Assembly (NCBI RefSeq): GCF_029543245.1
Contig: NZ_JARQWV010000003.1
Location: 186,001-250,000 of the forward strand
Length of the DNA: 64,000 nucleotides
Direction of reading: 5' to 3'
Source of the DNA: Caulobacter endophyticus
GTDB taxonomy: Bacteria > Pseudomonadota > Alphaproteobacteria > Caulobacterales > Caulobacteraceae
Below the pieces are notes generated by a model. The model did no database searches. It was not told where the DNA came from and saw only the letters and a list, made by a program, of their open reading frames with translations. Position 1 is the first letter of the stretch; the number at the start of each line of letters is the position of its first letter. The position numbers and the translations under genes are program-made. Of the stretch, positions 9,401-16,237 are shown piece by piece.

Positions 9401-10455
9401 ACGCGCATGGCGCCACGACCTTCTGGAGCCAGCAGTATCTGGACTATGCCGGCGCCCGGCTCGAAGACGTGCTGGGCTTCGGTTTCGCCAATTACATCCA
9501 TCCCGACGACCGCGGCCCCATCATCGAGATGTGGGAGCGGGTGATCGCTTCGGGACTGCCGGGCGAAGCCGAGCTGCGCCTTCTCCGTGCGGACGGAGCC
9601 TATCGCTGGTTCCTGATCCGGGCGTGCCCGTTCTTCGACGGCGACGGCAACCTCACCCAGTGGTTCGGCGTCAATGTGGACATTGAGAACCGCAAGCGCG
9701 CCGAGGAAGACCTGCGTCAAAGCCAGAACGAACTGGCGCACGCGACGCGCATGACGACCATGGGCGAGCTGGCCGTCTCGATCGCCCATGAAGTCAACCA
9801 GCCACTGATGGCGGTCGTCACCAACGCCGGCGCCTGCCTGCGCTGGCTGAATGGCGAAGAGCCGGATCTGGCCATGGCGCGGCAGGCCGCCGAACGCATC
9901 GTGCGCGACGGCCACCGGGCCGGCGACATTATTACCAGCCTGCGCAACCTGGCCCGCAAGTCCACGCCGCGCCAGGACCGGGTGCTACTAGACCGGGTGA
10001 TCCCCGTGGTGCTCGAACTGCTGGAAGGCGAACTCAGGCGCCACCACATCGTCGCCAGAGCCGAGCTGGGCGATTGCAGGATCGCCATCCGGGGCGATGG
10101 CACCCAGTTGCAGCAGGTCGTCCTCAACCTCGTCATGAATGCGATCGAGGCGATGGCTAGCGCGACCACAGGCCAGCGCCGCCTCACGGTGAGCGCCGAA
10201 GTTCTCGACAGCGACGCCTTGGTGAGCGTCGCCGACACGGGGCCGGGGCTCGGGGCCGAAGATCCCGATCGGCTGTTCGAGGCCTTCTTCAGCACCAAGG
10301 CCGAAGGGATCGGCATGGGCCTTTCGATCTGTCGCTCGATCATCGAAGCCCACGGCGGCAGGATCTGGGCGTGCAACAACGAGACGCGCGGCGGGGTATT
10401 CAGCTTCACCCTGCCCTTGGCGGAAGGATACGGCGTTGATGTTTCCAAAGGCTAA
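6436..10455 (+). CDS. Hybrid-sensing histidine kinase with seven tandem PAS domains
   Basis: A 1339-residue soluble kinase with no membrane segment. Residues ~1-165 look like a divergent GAF-type sensor. Seven PAS domains with PAC tails follow, starting near residues 186, 319, 451, 577, 708, 841 and 974, each ending in a (V/A)DIE(D/N/E) motif. The HisKA helix has the H-box SIAHEVNQPL (phosphoacceptor His near 1118). The ATPase domain shows the N-box LVMNAIEAM, G1 DTGPGLG, F-box EAFFSTK and G2 GMGLSICRSIIEAHGG. The H-box and ATPase belong to the FixL/NtrB class. PAS 1/3/5 and 2/4 form two sequence subtypes. It overlaps its FixJ-like partner gene by 17 bases, so the pair is translationally coupled. 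Ligands are unknown; no heme-binding His is evident by eye. Confidence 0.93.
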   Translation: MISPHVISSPSEGQALEQLQRDIERLSLLPEAWKGLDPTSIAESVLDTLLEMLALDFVGLRFNDTTHVFLRVAPAFNANCPDEEIREALESWPAGEASAIMPMLGGERVSTIQCPLGQTAGVGVILAGARRAGFPDRIELSKLKLAAAQAGLACREVRQLSERQPPVDPRDKPLSAEALAQSEWRLHLTINTIPAMAWSTTPDGLIDFCNQTFVDYVGWTAEEISGQGFWPIFHPDDTAHLLAAWQEIMATKQPRDVEGRMRRADGEYRWFVLRQNPLFDADGDVIKWYGAGADIEDRKRAETALEEARAALLASEQNLNLIINSLPVLVWSARPDGSADFINDSWRDYAGEPADKILEWGFLDLYHPDDVPGMMEIWTRDITYNDQTALKGRIRGADGQYRWFYFAGRKLTDANGVVRWFGCNVDIEDLQRAEDALRASEAALRESQRTLSLMLDTIPGMAWSTTADGQADQFNKSMLDFLGRPLEELIGTGFLSQFHPDDVERMFAEWQAMMASGVGGDIEGRSRRADGEYRWLICRCSPLRNAAGEIIRWYGVNLDIEDRKRAEAAVLASERNVSLILNSLPVLIWSAKAGGSADFVNQRYLDYVGLPAETILDFGFADVIHPDDVDGLLEAWRLAQDRDTSLAQARIRRFDGEYRWFYFAGQKFHDANGTVRWFGVDLDIEELKRTEEALKASEAALRQSERSLSLTISTIPAMVWSTKPDGMLDSWNQTFLDFAGVAFEEVEGDGFYRLFHPDDLERLRSTWNEVVGSTRPQETEGRMRGRDGEYRWFAFRQQPLLDGDGSVLKWYGIVVDIEDRKRAEEALRASETALRGQQRRLEHIINAVPGLVWSATADGAVTFLSQQYLDYIGLDAELALAGAWEDALHPEDADALLAAWARAISEGRATEHEARLRRADGGYRWMLFRASPSYNEAGQVVEWFGVNIDIEDRKDAQDAFKASETALRDSERQLQQIVSSIPGLTWASDAHGATTFWSQQYLDYAGARLEDVLGFGFANYIHPDDRGPIIEMWERVIASGLPGEAELRLLRADGAYRWFLIRACPFFDGDGNLTQWFGVNVDIENRKRAEEDLRQSQNELAHATRMTTMGELAVSIAHEVNQPLMAVVTNAGACLRWLNGEEPDLAMARQAAERIVRDGHRAGDIITSLRNLARKSTPRQDRVLLDRVIPVVLELLEGELRRHHIVARAELGDCRIAIRGDGTQLQQVVLNLVMNAIEAMASATTGQRRLTVSAEVLDSDALVSVADTGPGLGAEDPDRLFEAFFSTKAEGIGMGLSICRSIIEAHGGRIWACNNETRGGVFSFTLPLAEGYGVDVSKG

Positions 10456-11089
10456 GGGCGACGAGAACGAGCGCGTCGTCGCCGTCATCGACGACGACGA
10501 AAGCGTTCGCGAAGCCCTGCGCGGGCTTTTCCAGTCGGTGGGACTGGTGACCGAAATCTATGGCTCGGTGCAGGCGTTTCTCGATGCCGGCCGGCTTCGA
10601 CGCGCGGGATGCATCGTCCTGGACATTCGGCTGCCCGGACGCAGCGGCCTGGAGTTCCAGGAGGCCTTGGCCAGAAGCGGCGTATCGCAGTCGGTGGTGC
10701 TCATCAGCGGCCACGTCGACGTCCAGATGGCGGTTCGCGCGATGAAGGCCGGCGCCGTCGACGTGCTCACCAAGCCGGTGCGCGAGCAGGACCTTCTGGA
10801 AGCGGTTAACCGGGCCCTGGCCGCCGACCAGAAACGCCGTGAGGACGCCAAGGGCGACGAGGCGCTCCGTGCGCGCTACCAGATCCTCTCCGAGCGCGAG
10901 CGTCAGGTCTTCGCCCTGGTCGCGGCCGGCCTTCTGAACAAGCAGATCGCCGAGCGCGTCGCCATAACCGAAGCGACGGTCAAGCTTCACCGCGGCCAGG
11001 TGATGAAGAAGATGGAAGCGGAGTCCCTGCCCGACCTGGTCCGCATGGCCGACCGGCTGGCCAAGGCCGAGACGGGACCGGAACTCTGA
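10439..11089 (+). CDS. FixJ/NarL-family response regulator, partner of the multi-PAS kinase
   Basis: A 216-residue regulator. The receiver domain carries the acidic pair IDDDES near residue 18, phosphoacceptor Asp62 in VLDIRLPG, and Lys in LTKPVRE near residue 109. The C-terminal LuxR-type helix-turn-helix (about 145-205) reads LSERERQVFALVAAGLLNKQIA, then TEATVKLHRGQVMKKM. The order and linker match FixJ/TodT-type regulators. The ATG at 10439 lies inside the end of the kinase gene, with GGAAGGA about 10 bases upstream; a TTG three bases earlier is a less likely start. Target promoters are not obvious; the convergent S33 peptidase or the hydrolase cluster upstream are candidates only by proximity. 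Confidence 0.93.
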   Translation: MFPKAKGDENERVVAVIDDDESVREALRGLFQSVGLVTEIYGSVQAFLDAGRLRRAGCIVLDIRLPGRSGLEFQEALARSGVSQSVVLISGHVDVQMAVRAMKAGAVDVLTKPVREQDLLEAVNRALAADQKRREDAKGDEALRARYQILSERERQVFALVAAGLLNKQIAERVAITEATVKLHRGQVMKKMEAESLPDLVRMADRLAKAETGPEL

Positions 11090-11137
11090 ACCGGCAGCCT
11101 GGCCGGCGAGCATCGCCCCATCGCCGGCGGCCCGGCG

Positions 11138-12112
11138 TCAGGCCTCGTTGAGAAAGTCCCGCAGCAGAGCGACATACCGCGCCGGCTGCTCGTTCATCGT
11201 CAGGTGCGAGCACCCCGTCATCACCGCCAGCCTGGCCGGACCGGCGATCCCGTCGCGAAGGGTCTCGTGGCAGTCGAGGGTTATCTCGTCGAACTGGCCG
11301 GTGGTGATCAGGGTCTTCTGGGTGATCGCCTTGAGATCCTTGCGGCGATCCCAGTCCTTGATCTTGCCGATGATCGTGAACTCGTTGGGACCGTTGAGCA
11401 CGCGATAGGCCGGCGACCTGGCCAGCGCCTCCAGGGTCGCCAGCACCTCGGGGCTGGGCGGCGCCCGCAGGACGAAGGCGTCGTAGAACCTCTGGACCAG
11501 TTCGGCGTATTCAGGCGCGCCGGTCTTACCCGCCTTCTCCAGGGCATGGATCTTCTCGCCCCAGCCGTCAGGCATGGTGGCGAACAGACGCTCGAAACCG
11601 GCCACCACCTGGGGAATGCTGGCCATGGCGCCGCTTAGGATCAGGCGATCCACGCCCTCGCCCCGCCCCTGGCACAGATACTCGACGGCGAGCAGCGCGC
11701 CCCAGGAATGGCCCAGCAGCGCGACCCGCTCCAGGCCCAACGCCGCCCGCACGGCGTCGACCTCCTCGACCGAGCGCTGGATCGAATAGACGCCGTCCTC
11801 TTCCGGCGCGTCCGCCCGGCCGCAGCCGAGCTGGTCGTAGAGGATCACCGGGCGTTCATCGGCCAGCGCCTGCAGCGGCAGCAGATAGCTGTGAGACGCG
11901 CCCGGCCCGCCATGCAGGGCGAGCAACGGCGTCTTGTCGCCGCTTCCGAACCGCCGCCAGTAGATCCTGCCGCCGGGAACCGCGGCATAGCCCTCCTCCG
12001 AGACGATGCCGGCGCCGGCCGGGCCGCCGCACCCCGCAACGCCGAACAGCGCGGCCAGCGACGCCGCGCCCTGCCAGGCTTCGCGGCGCGTCCATTCCAT
12101 GTTCCTGCTCAT
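11138..12112 (-). CDS. Proline iminopeptidase-like alpha/beta hydrolase (S33), putative lipoprotein
   Basis: A 324-residue protein. The N terminus has a twin-arginine-like WTRREAW followed by a hydrophobic stretch and a lipobox-like GVAGC (Cys about 28), so export and lipidation are likely. The hydrolase core has HGGPG, the S33 motif DQLGCG, the nucleophile elbow GHSWGA, an acid in GQFDEIT and the catalytic His in CSHLTMNE. These are the signature motifs of prolyl aminopeptidases and tricorn-interacting factor F1-type enzymes, which release N-terminal residues from peptides; acylhomoserine-type hydrolysis is also known in relatives. A second ATG 12 bases downstream is possible. It lies 30 bases downstream of an AraC regulator gene on the same strand, which may control it. 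Confidence 0.85.
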   Translation of the reverse strand: MSRNMEWTRREAWQGAASLAALFGVAGCGGPAGAGIVSEEGYAAVPGGRIYWRRFGSGDKTPLLALHGGPGASHSYLLPLQALADERPVILYDQLGCGRADAPEEDGVYSIQRSVEEVDAVRAALGLERVALLGHSWGALLAVEYLCQGRGEGVDRLILSGAMASIPQVVAGFERLFATMPDGWGEKIHALEKAGKTGAPEYAELVQRFYDAFVLRAPPSPEVLATLEALARSPAYRVLNGPNEFTIIGKIKDWDRRKDLKAITQKTLITTGQFDEITLDCHETLRDGIAGPARLAVMTGCSHLTMNEQPARYVALLRDFLNEA

Positions 12113-12142
12113 GTCTGCTCCCTGGTCTGGATACGGCCCGGC

Positions 12143-12712
12143 CTAATGGCCCGAGACGAGCGCCGCGGTGCGGCGCGGCGGCGGCTGCAGGTCGCGATCG
12201 GTGATCTGGCGACGCCATTTCCCCGGAGCGCCACCCGTGAGGTTGGTGAAGGCGCGGGTGAAGTGCGCCTGGTCGGCGAAACCGCAAGCCAGCGCGATCT
12301 GGCCCAGGCTCATGGGACTGGTCACCATCAGTTGCTGGGCCCGCTCGATGCGCTTTTGCATGACGAACTTGGCGAACGGCGCGCCGAAGCTGCGGCGAAA
12401 GCACCGGGAGAAGTAGCTCGGGCTCAGGCGGACCTGCTCGGCCACGGCCTTGAGCGTGATCCGATCATCGAGCTGATGGTCGAGATACCTGCCTACGCGC
12501 TTTATCTGCCACGCCAGCAGCCCGCCGGCCGGGAACGGATCGCGCGGCATGAGCAGGCGCTCGGCGGCCGCCAGGCACAGGCGGGCCGCGCCCGGATCGT
12601 GTTCGAGGTGCTCTAGTCCTTCACGGACCAGGACGGTGATCGTCGCAAGGTCCGGCGGGCGCCCACCAAGCTGCTCCCGCACCACGGCCTGCACCGGCAT
12701 GGGCTCGCGCAT
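12143..12712 (-). CDS. AraC-family transcriptional regulator
   Basis: A 189-residue protein with a C-terminal AraC/XylS domain of two helix-turn-helix motifs: ITLKAVAEQVRLSPSYFSRCF and, after the linker, MSLGQIALACGFADQAHFTRAF. The open frame continues to an ATG at 12907, but the extra ~65 codons run into the DUF5690 gene and read like non-coding promoter DNA; the ATG at 12712 has GAGGGAGTGAGG just upstream and is preferred. The short N-terminal part has no recognised ligand domain. It is next to and co-directional with the S33 lipoprotein gene, its probable target or operon partner. It transcribes in the same direction as the phosphonate operon behind it, so read-through is conceivable. Confidence 0.8.
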   Translation of the reverse strand: MREPMPVQAVVREQLGGRPPDLATITVLVREGLEHLEHDPGAARLCLAAAERLLMPRDPFPAGGLLAWQIKRVGRYLDHQLDDRITLKAVAEQVRLSPSYFSRCFRRSFGAPFAKFVMQKRIERAQQLMVTSPMSLGQIALACGFADQAHFTRAFTNLTGGAPGKWRRQITDRDLQPPPRRTAALVSGH

Positions 12713-12884
12713 CCGCCTCACTCCCTCGACAATCTCATCGAGGAGTCTACGGCCTTGGGTCGCCGAGGCGGCATTAAGCGCGGTTAAGGCCGGTAGCTTT
12801 GCGCCACAGGGACAGTCCGCTACGGACCGCGAGCCGGCATCGTCGCCCCAGGCCCCATTGGCGGGGCCCGGGGGATCCAAATGA

Positions 12885-14216
12885 TCAGGCGCCCAAAGGG
12901 TCGCCATCAGCCTCCGCCGGCGTCAAGCGTGTCCGAGGCTTCGGCTTGGCGTTCAGCAGCGACCCCGCGATCGCGATCCCCGCCAGACCGGCCAGGCTGG
13001 CGACATAGGCCAGCGCCGTCAGGAAACCGATCCAGTCTAGCTGCAAACGGGCGAACGCCTTGACCAGCAGCAGGGCCACGCTGCCGACATAACCGCTGGC
13101 GTCGGCGACGTAGATCAGGAAGCCGGCCGTGCCCACCGTCCCGGTGGCGGCGATCATCCGGTCGAACAGCATGCCGTTGAAAGGCGTGTAGGCCATGTAG
13201 AGCCCCGCCCCGCTGGCGGCCATCCAGCCGACCGGCCCCAGCAGCCCGGTCTGGTGCAGCAGCGTCGAGGCGCCCAGCAGCGCCAGTCCGCCGCCGATGA
13301 AGGCCAAGTTGAAGCCGACGGCGCGCCGATTGTCCCGGACACGGATCAGCGCCGCCATGCCGACCAGCACGACCACGGCGATCGGCAGTTCGGAGACGCT
13401 GAACATGGCCGCGGCGTCCTTGAAGCCCAGCTCGGCCCAGATCTCGGCCGAGAAGTTGTCGCGGAAGTCGCGCACCGCCGTCAGCAGCACGTAGACGGCG
13501 ACCAGAACCGTCAGCACCGGTCCGTGCGCGGCCAGCAGGGCGGCGCGGTCGCGGGCCGACATCGGCGCGCGGCGCACCCGCTCGGCCTCGTCGGCGGCGT
13601 CCGGCGGCGGCATCTGGGCGAGCCCCGCGACGGCCACGAACAGCAGCGGCGCAAACAGCAGGCCCGTCAGGGCCGGCATCCAGCGCTCGTCGACGCCGAG
13701 CAACAGCAAGGTCTTGCCCGCCGACTTCACGACGCCCGAGGCCAGGATGAAGCTGGCGCAGAGCATGGCCCCGAGCGCCTCGGACAGGCGTCGCCCCTCC
13801 AGGAAGCCGAACACCAGCCCCCAGATCATGCCAAGGCCCAGACCGTTGGCGAACAGGGCCAGCGGCGCCAGCGCCGGCGGCAGGACGCCCAGCAGCACCA
13901 GGGCCAGCTCGGCCCCGCCGACCAGCGCCAGGATCATGACCGCCCTTCGCGCCGGCGGGGTCTCGGACACCACCTTGACCCCGATCACCTTCGAAAGCGC
14001 GTAACCGGCGACCTGGGCGATCACCAGGGCGATCTTGAAGTCGATGGCGAAGGGCCAGCCGGCGACGTCGCCCCAGTCGGCGGCGGCGAAAGGCTTGCGA
14101 TAGGCGTACATCGAGAAGTAGGCGGCGAAGGCGGCAAGGCCCCCATAGGCCGCGAACGCCCAGGCCGGCGCGCGCGACAGCCAGCGGCCGACCGGCCCCT
14201 GCGCCGCGCCGCTCAC
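12885..14216 (-). CDS. DUF5690 family multi-spanning membrane protein, putative phosphonate-locus permease
   Basis: A 443-residue integral membrane protein with about 10-12 hydrophobic helices and the start region APAWAFAAYGG followed by MYAYRKPFAA, a pattern of the DUF5690 family related to the major facilitator superfamily. A long cytosolic loop rich in Asp, Glu and Arg lies near residues 200-230, as in two six-helix halves. The start is the GTG whose bases overlap the phnX stop as GTGA; the longer open frame to 14819 is a shadow of phnX. As last gene of the TonB receptor-FAD oxidoreductase-phnX operon it is the obvious candidate for inner-membrane uptake of the phosphonate substrate. The family has no established function known to me, so transport is inference. 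Confidence 0.85.
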   Translation of the reverse strand: MSGAAQGPVGRWLSRAPAWAFAAYGGLAAFAAYFSMYAYRKPFAAADWGDVAGWPFAIDFKIALVIAQVAGYALSKVIGVKVVSETPPARRAVMILALVGGAELALVLLGVLPPALAPLALFANGLGLGMIWGLVFGFLEGRRLSEALGAMLCASFILASGVVKSAGKTLLLLGVDERWMPALTGLLFAPLLFVAVAGLAQMPPPDAADEAERVRRAPMSARDRAALLAAHGPVLTVLVAVYVLLTAVRDFRDNFSAEIWAELGFKDAAAMFSVSELPIAVVVLVGMAALIRVRDNRRAVGFNLAFIGGGLALLGASTLLHQTGLLGPVGWMAASGAGLYMAYTPFNGMLFDRMIAATGTVGTAGFLIYVADASGYVGSVALLLVKAFARLQLDWIGFLTALAYVASLAGLAGIAIAGSLLNAKPKPRTRLTPAEADGDPLGA

Positions 14217-15025
14217 CGGGGCGCCTCGCCGGCCGCGATGCGGGCCTCGATGTCGGACAGCACGCCGGGCAGGTCGGCTACGCTCTCGATCACGTAGTGC
14301 GCGCCGGCCTGGCGGAGGGCGGCGGCCGAGGCCTCGATGCGGGCGGCGCGCTCGGCGGCGGGCAGCGCGGCCAGGTCTTCGGCGCTCAGGCCGACGCCGT
14401 TGCCCGAGGCCGACAGGCCGACGGTCCAGGCGCCGACCTTGAGGCCCTCGCCGATCCCGACCACCGCGTCGTCGACCTTGACGCAGGCCCGCGCCGGCCA
14501 GGCGCCCAGCTCGACCAGGGCCTTCCACATCATCAGCGGCGAAGGTCGCCCCGCGGCCGTCTCGCCGGCGCAGACCACGACCTGTGGCGCATAGCCCTGC
14601 CCCGCCGCCAGCGGCAGGATGTCGGCCATCATCGGCCGGGTGTAGCCGGTGGTGGAGCCGATCCGCACGCCGCGCGCCGCGAGATCGGCGGCGACCTCCG
14701 CGGCGCCTGGGATCAGGGCGGCGCAGGTCCGGGCGGCCTCGCGCATGCGAGGCTCCACCGCGTCGTGCAGGCGATCGACGTCGGCCTCGGTCGAGGCCGC
14801 GCCATGACGCTCTCGCCACAGGTCGGCGATGCGCGGCATGGCCAGCAGCGCCCGCACGTGATCCCGCTTGGCCTTGCCCATGTCCGCCCGCGCCTCGGCT
14901 TCGGAGATCTCGACCCCCGCCTGGCCGAACACATCGCGCAGAGCCACGACAGGCGCGCGACAGCCGAAGTCGATCATGGTGCCGGCCCAGTCGAAGACGA
15001 CGGCCTGGATAAGAGACTGGCTCAT
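14213..15025 (-). CDS. phnX: Phosphonoacetaldehyde hydrolase (phosphonatase)
   Basis: A 270-residue HAD-superfamily enzyme that cleaves the C-P bond of phosphonoacetaldehyde to acetaldehyde and phosphate. It has the phosphonatase form of HAD motif I, FDWAGTMIDFG (nucleophile Asp12), and the cap-domain motif MGKAKRDHVRAL, whose Lys53 matches the Schiff-base lysine of the Bacillus cereus enzyme. Motif II is GSTTGYTRPMM and the acidic metal motif is KVDDAVVGIGEG. Length is standard for the family. The gene overlaps the upstream FAD oxidoreductase by ATGA and the downstream DUF5690 gene by GTGA, so all three are translationally coupled. No phnW transaminase is in the window, so the aldehyde is presumably delivered by the FAD enzyme. 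Confidence 0.95.
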   Translation of the reverse strand: MSQSLIQAVVFDWAGTMIDFGCRAPVVALRDVFGQAGVEISEAEARADMGKAKRDHVRALLAMPRIADLWRERHGAASTEADVDRLHDAVEPRMREAARTCAALIPGAAEVAADLAARGVRIGSTTGYTRPMMADILPLAAGQGYAPQVVVCAGETAAGRPSPLMMWKALVELGAWPARACVKVDDAVVGIGEGLKVGAWTVGLSASGNGVGLSAEDLAALPAAERAARIEASAAALRQAGAHYVIESVADLPGVLSDIEARIAAGEAPR

Positions 15026-16167
15026 GCGGCGGCTCCTTGCTGGGGCAGGTCGTAGAGGCCGGCGATCACCTCTTCGGCGAGGCCGAAGGCGGTGGAGGCG
15101 CCGGTGCCGCTGGTCACGGTCACCAGGCGCACGCGCGGCATGGGGGCCTCGACCAGGCTGTGGCCCGACGCCGAGGCGTAGGTGCCCGTCCAGCGCTCGA
15201 GCACCGCCGGCGGCGCCTGGCCGAATACCTTGGCGAACTCGTCGAGGATCAGGGCGTCGACGTCGTCGCGGGCGAAGGGATCGGGCGTGGCGGCGTAGTG
15301 ATGACTGTCGCCGACCACCAGCGAGCCGTCGGCGCTCTGCACCACGATCAGGTGGACGCCGTGCTCGAGATGCTGGGCCTGCTCGGCCTCCAGCCGCGCC
15401 CGCAAGGCGGCCGCTTCGGGCAGGTCGGCATAGCCGAGATAGCGAACGAGACCGAGGTCGGACATCACCGGCGCCGGCAGGCGCCAGCCCGGATCGGCCA
15501 GGCGCAGCATCTGCAGTTTGCAGCGGGTGACCTCGGCCTTGGCGAAATGGTCGGGGAACAGGGTGACGAGGTCGTCACCCGGACAGACGACGATGCTGTC
15601 GGCCCGCACGGTTCCGGCCGAGGTCTCCAGCCGCCCCGTCTCGACCCCGCGGACCGCCGCGCCGCGCAGGAAGGTGACGCCTTGCGCGGCTTCCAGCCAG
15701 GCGGCCAGGCGGGGAATGGCGGTACGGGACTCCACCCGCAGGTCCACCGAACTGGTCAGCGCCCCTTGCGCCTCGCCGCCGCCGGGCAGCAGGCCGGCCA
15801 GGTCGCCGGCCTCGCGCCAGGCGCAGCCCTCGGCCATCTCTGTCTCGAGAAAGGCTTCCAGAACGGCCCGGGCTTCCGGACGGCGGGCGATCATCGTCAG
15901 GCCGCGCTGCAGCACCTCGATCCCGGCGGGACCTGCGACCTCGTCCCAGACCTGGGCCGAGCGGCGCGCCCGTCGCCAGACCGCGCCGCGCGCCTGACCC
16001 GTGACCGTCACGAAGCCGAAATTGCGCACCGAGGCGCCGTTGGCCTGGGCGTCGCGGTCGACGACCACCACCCGCTTGCCGAGCCGGGCGGCCGCCAGGG
16101 CGTGGGCCAGGCCCACGACGCCCGCGCCGACCACGGCCAGATCGAATTGCTGTTCCAAGTTGGTCAT
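15022..16167 (-). CDS. Phosphonate-catabolism FAD-dependent oxidoreductase (TIGR03364/PbfD-like)
   Basis: A 381-residue flavoprotein of the DAO (glycine oxidase/sarcosine oxidase) fold. The N-terminal dinucleotide-binding motif is VVGAGVVGLAHALAAARLG with the acidic VVDRD at the end of the second strand. The C-terminal segment VTVTSGTGASTAFGLAEEV is the second FAD-contact region. FAD oxidoreductases of this subgroup are found beside phnX. Family work on PbfD-type enzymes reports oxidation of N-methylated 2-aminoethylphosphonate to phosphonoacetaldehyde, which fits a pathway lacking PhnW. I assign the subgroup by sequence look and context, not by a search. It lies 70 bases downstream of the TonB receptor gene and overlaps phnX by 4 bases. 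Confidence 0.87.
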   Translation of the reverse strand: MTNLEQQFDLAVVGAGVVGLAHALAAARLGKRVVVVDRDAQANGASVRNFGFVTVTGQARGAVWRRARRSAQVWDEVAGPAGIEVLQRGLTMIARRPEARAVLEAFLETEMAEGCAWREAGDLAGLLPGGGEAQGALTSSVDLRVESRTAIPRLAAWLEAAQGVTFLRGAAVRGVETGRLETSAGTVRADSIVVCPGDDLVTLFPDHFAKAEVTRCKLQMLRLADPGWRLPAPVMSDLGLVRYLGYADLPEAAALRARLEAEQAQHLEHGVHLIVVQSADGSLVVGDSHHYAATPDPFARDDVDALILDEFAKVFGQAPPAVLERWTGTYASASGHSLVEAPMPRVRLVTVTSGTGASTAFGLAEEVIAGLYDLPQQGAAA

Positions 16168-16237
16168 TCCGAAAGTCAGGGAAAGGACGGCCGCGCGGGC
16201 GGCGAGGATCGATGCGGCCCGCGCGGCCTCAGGCGAC

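Noticed and set aside
12713..12907. Extended N terminus of the AraC regulator up to 12907
   Set aside because: The extra codons overlap the DUF5690 gene end and read as non-coding leader; the ATG at 12712 has a plausible ribosome site.
14217..14819. Extended N terminus of the DUF5690 protein
   Set aside because: It is entirely antiframe sequence within phnX; the GTGA overlap at 14213-14216 gives the start.
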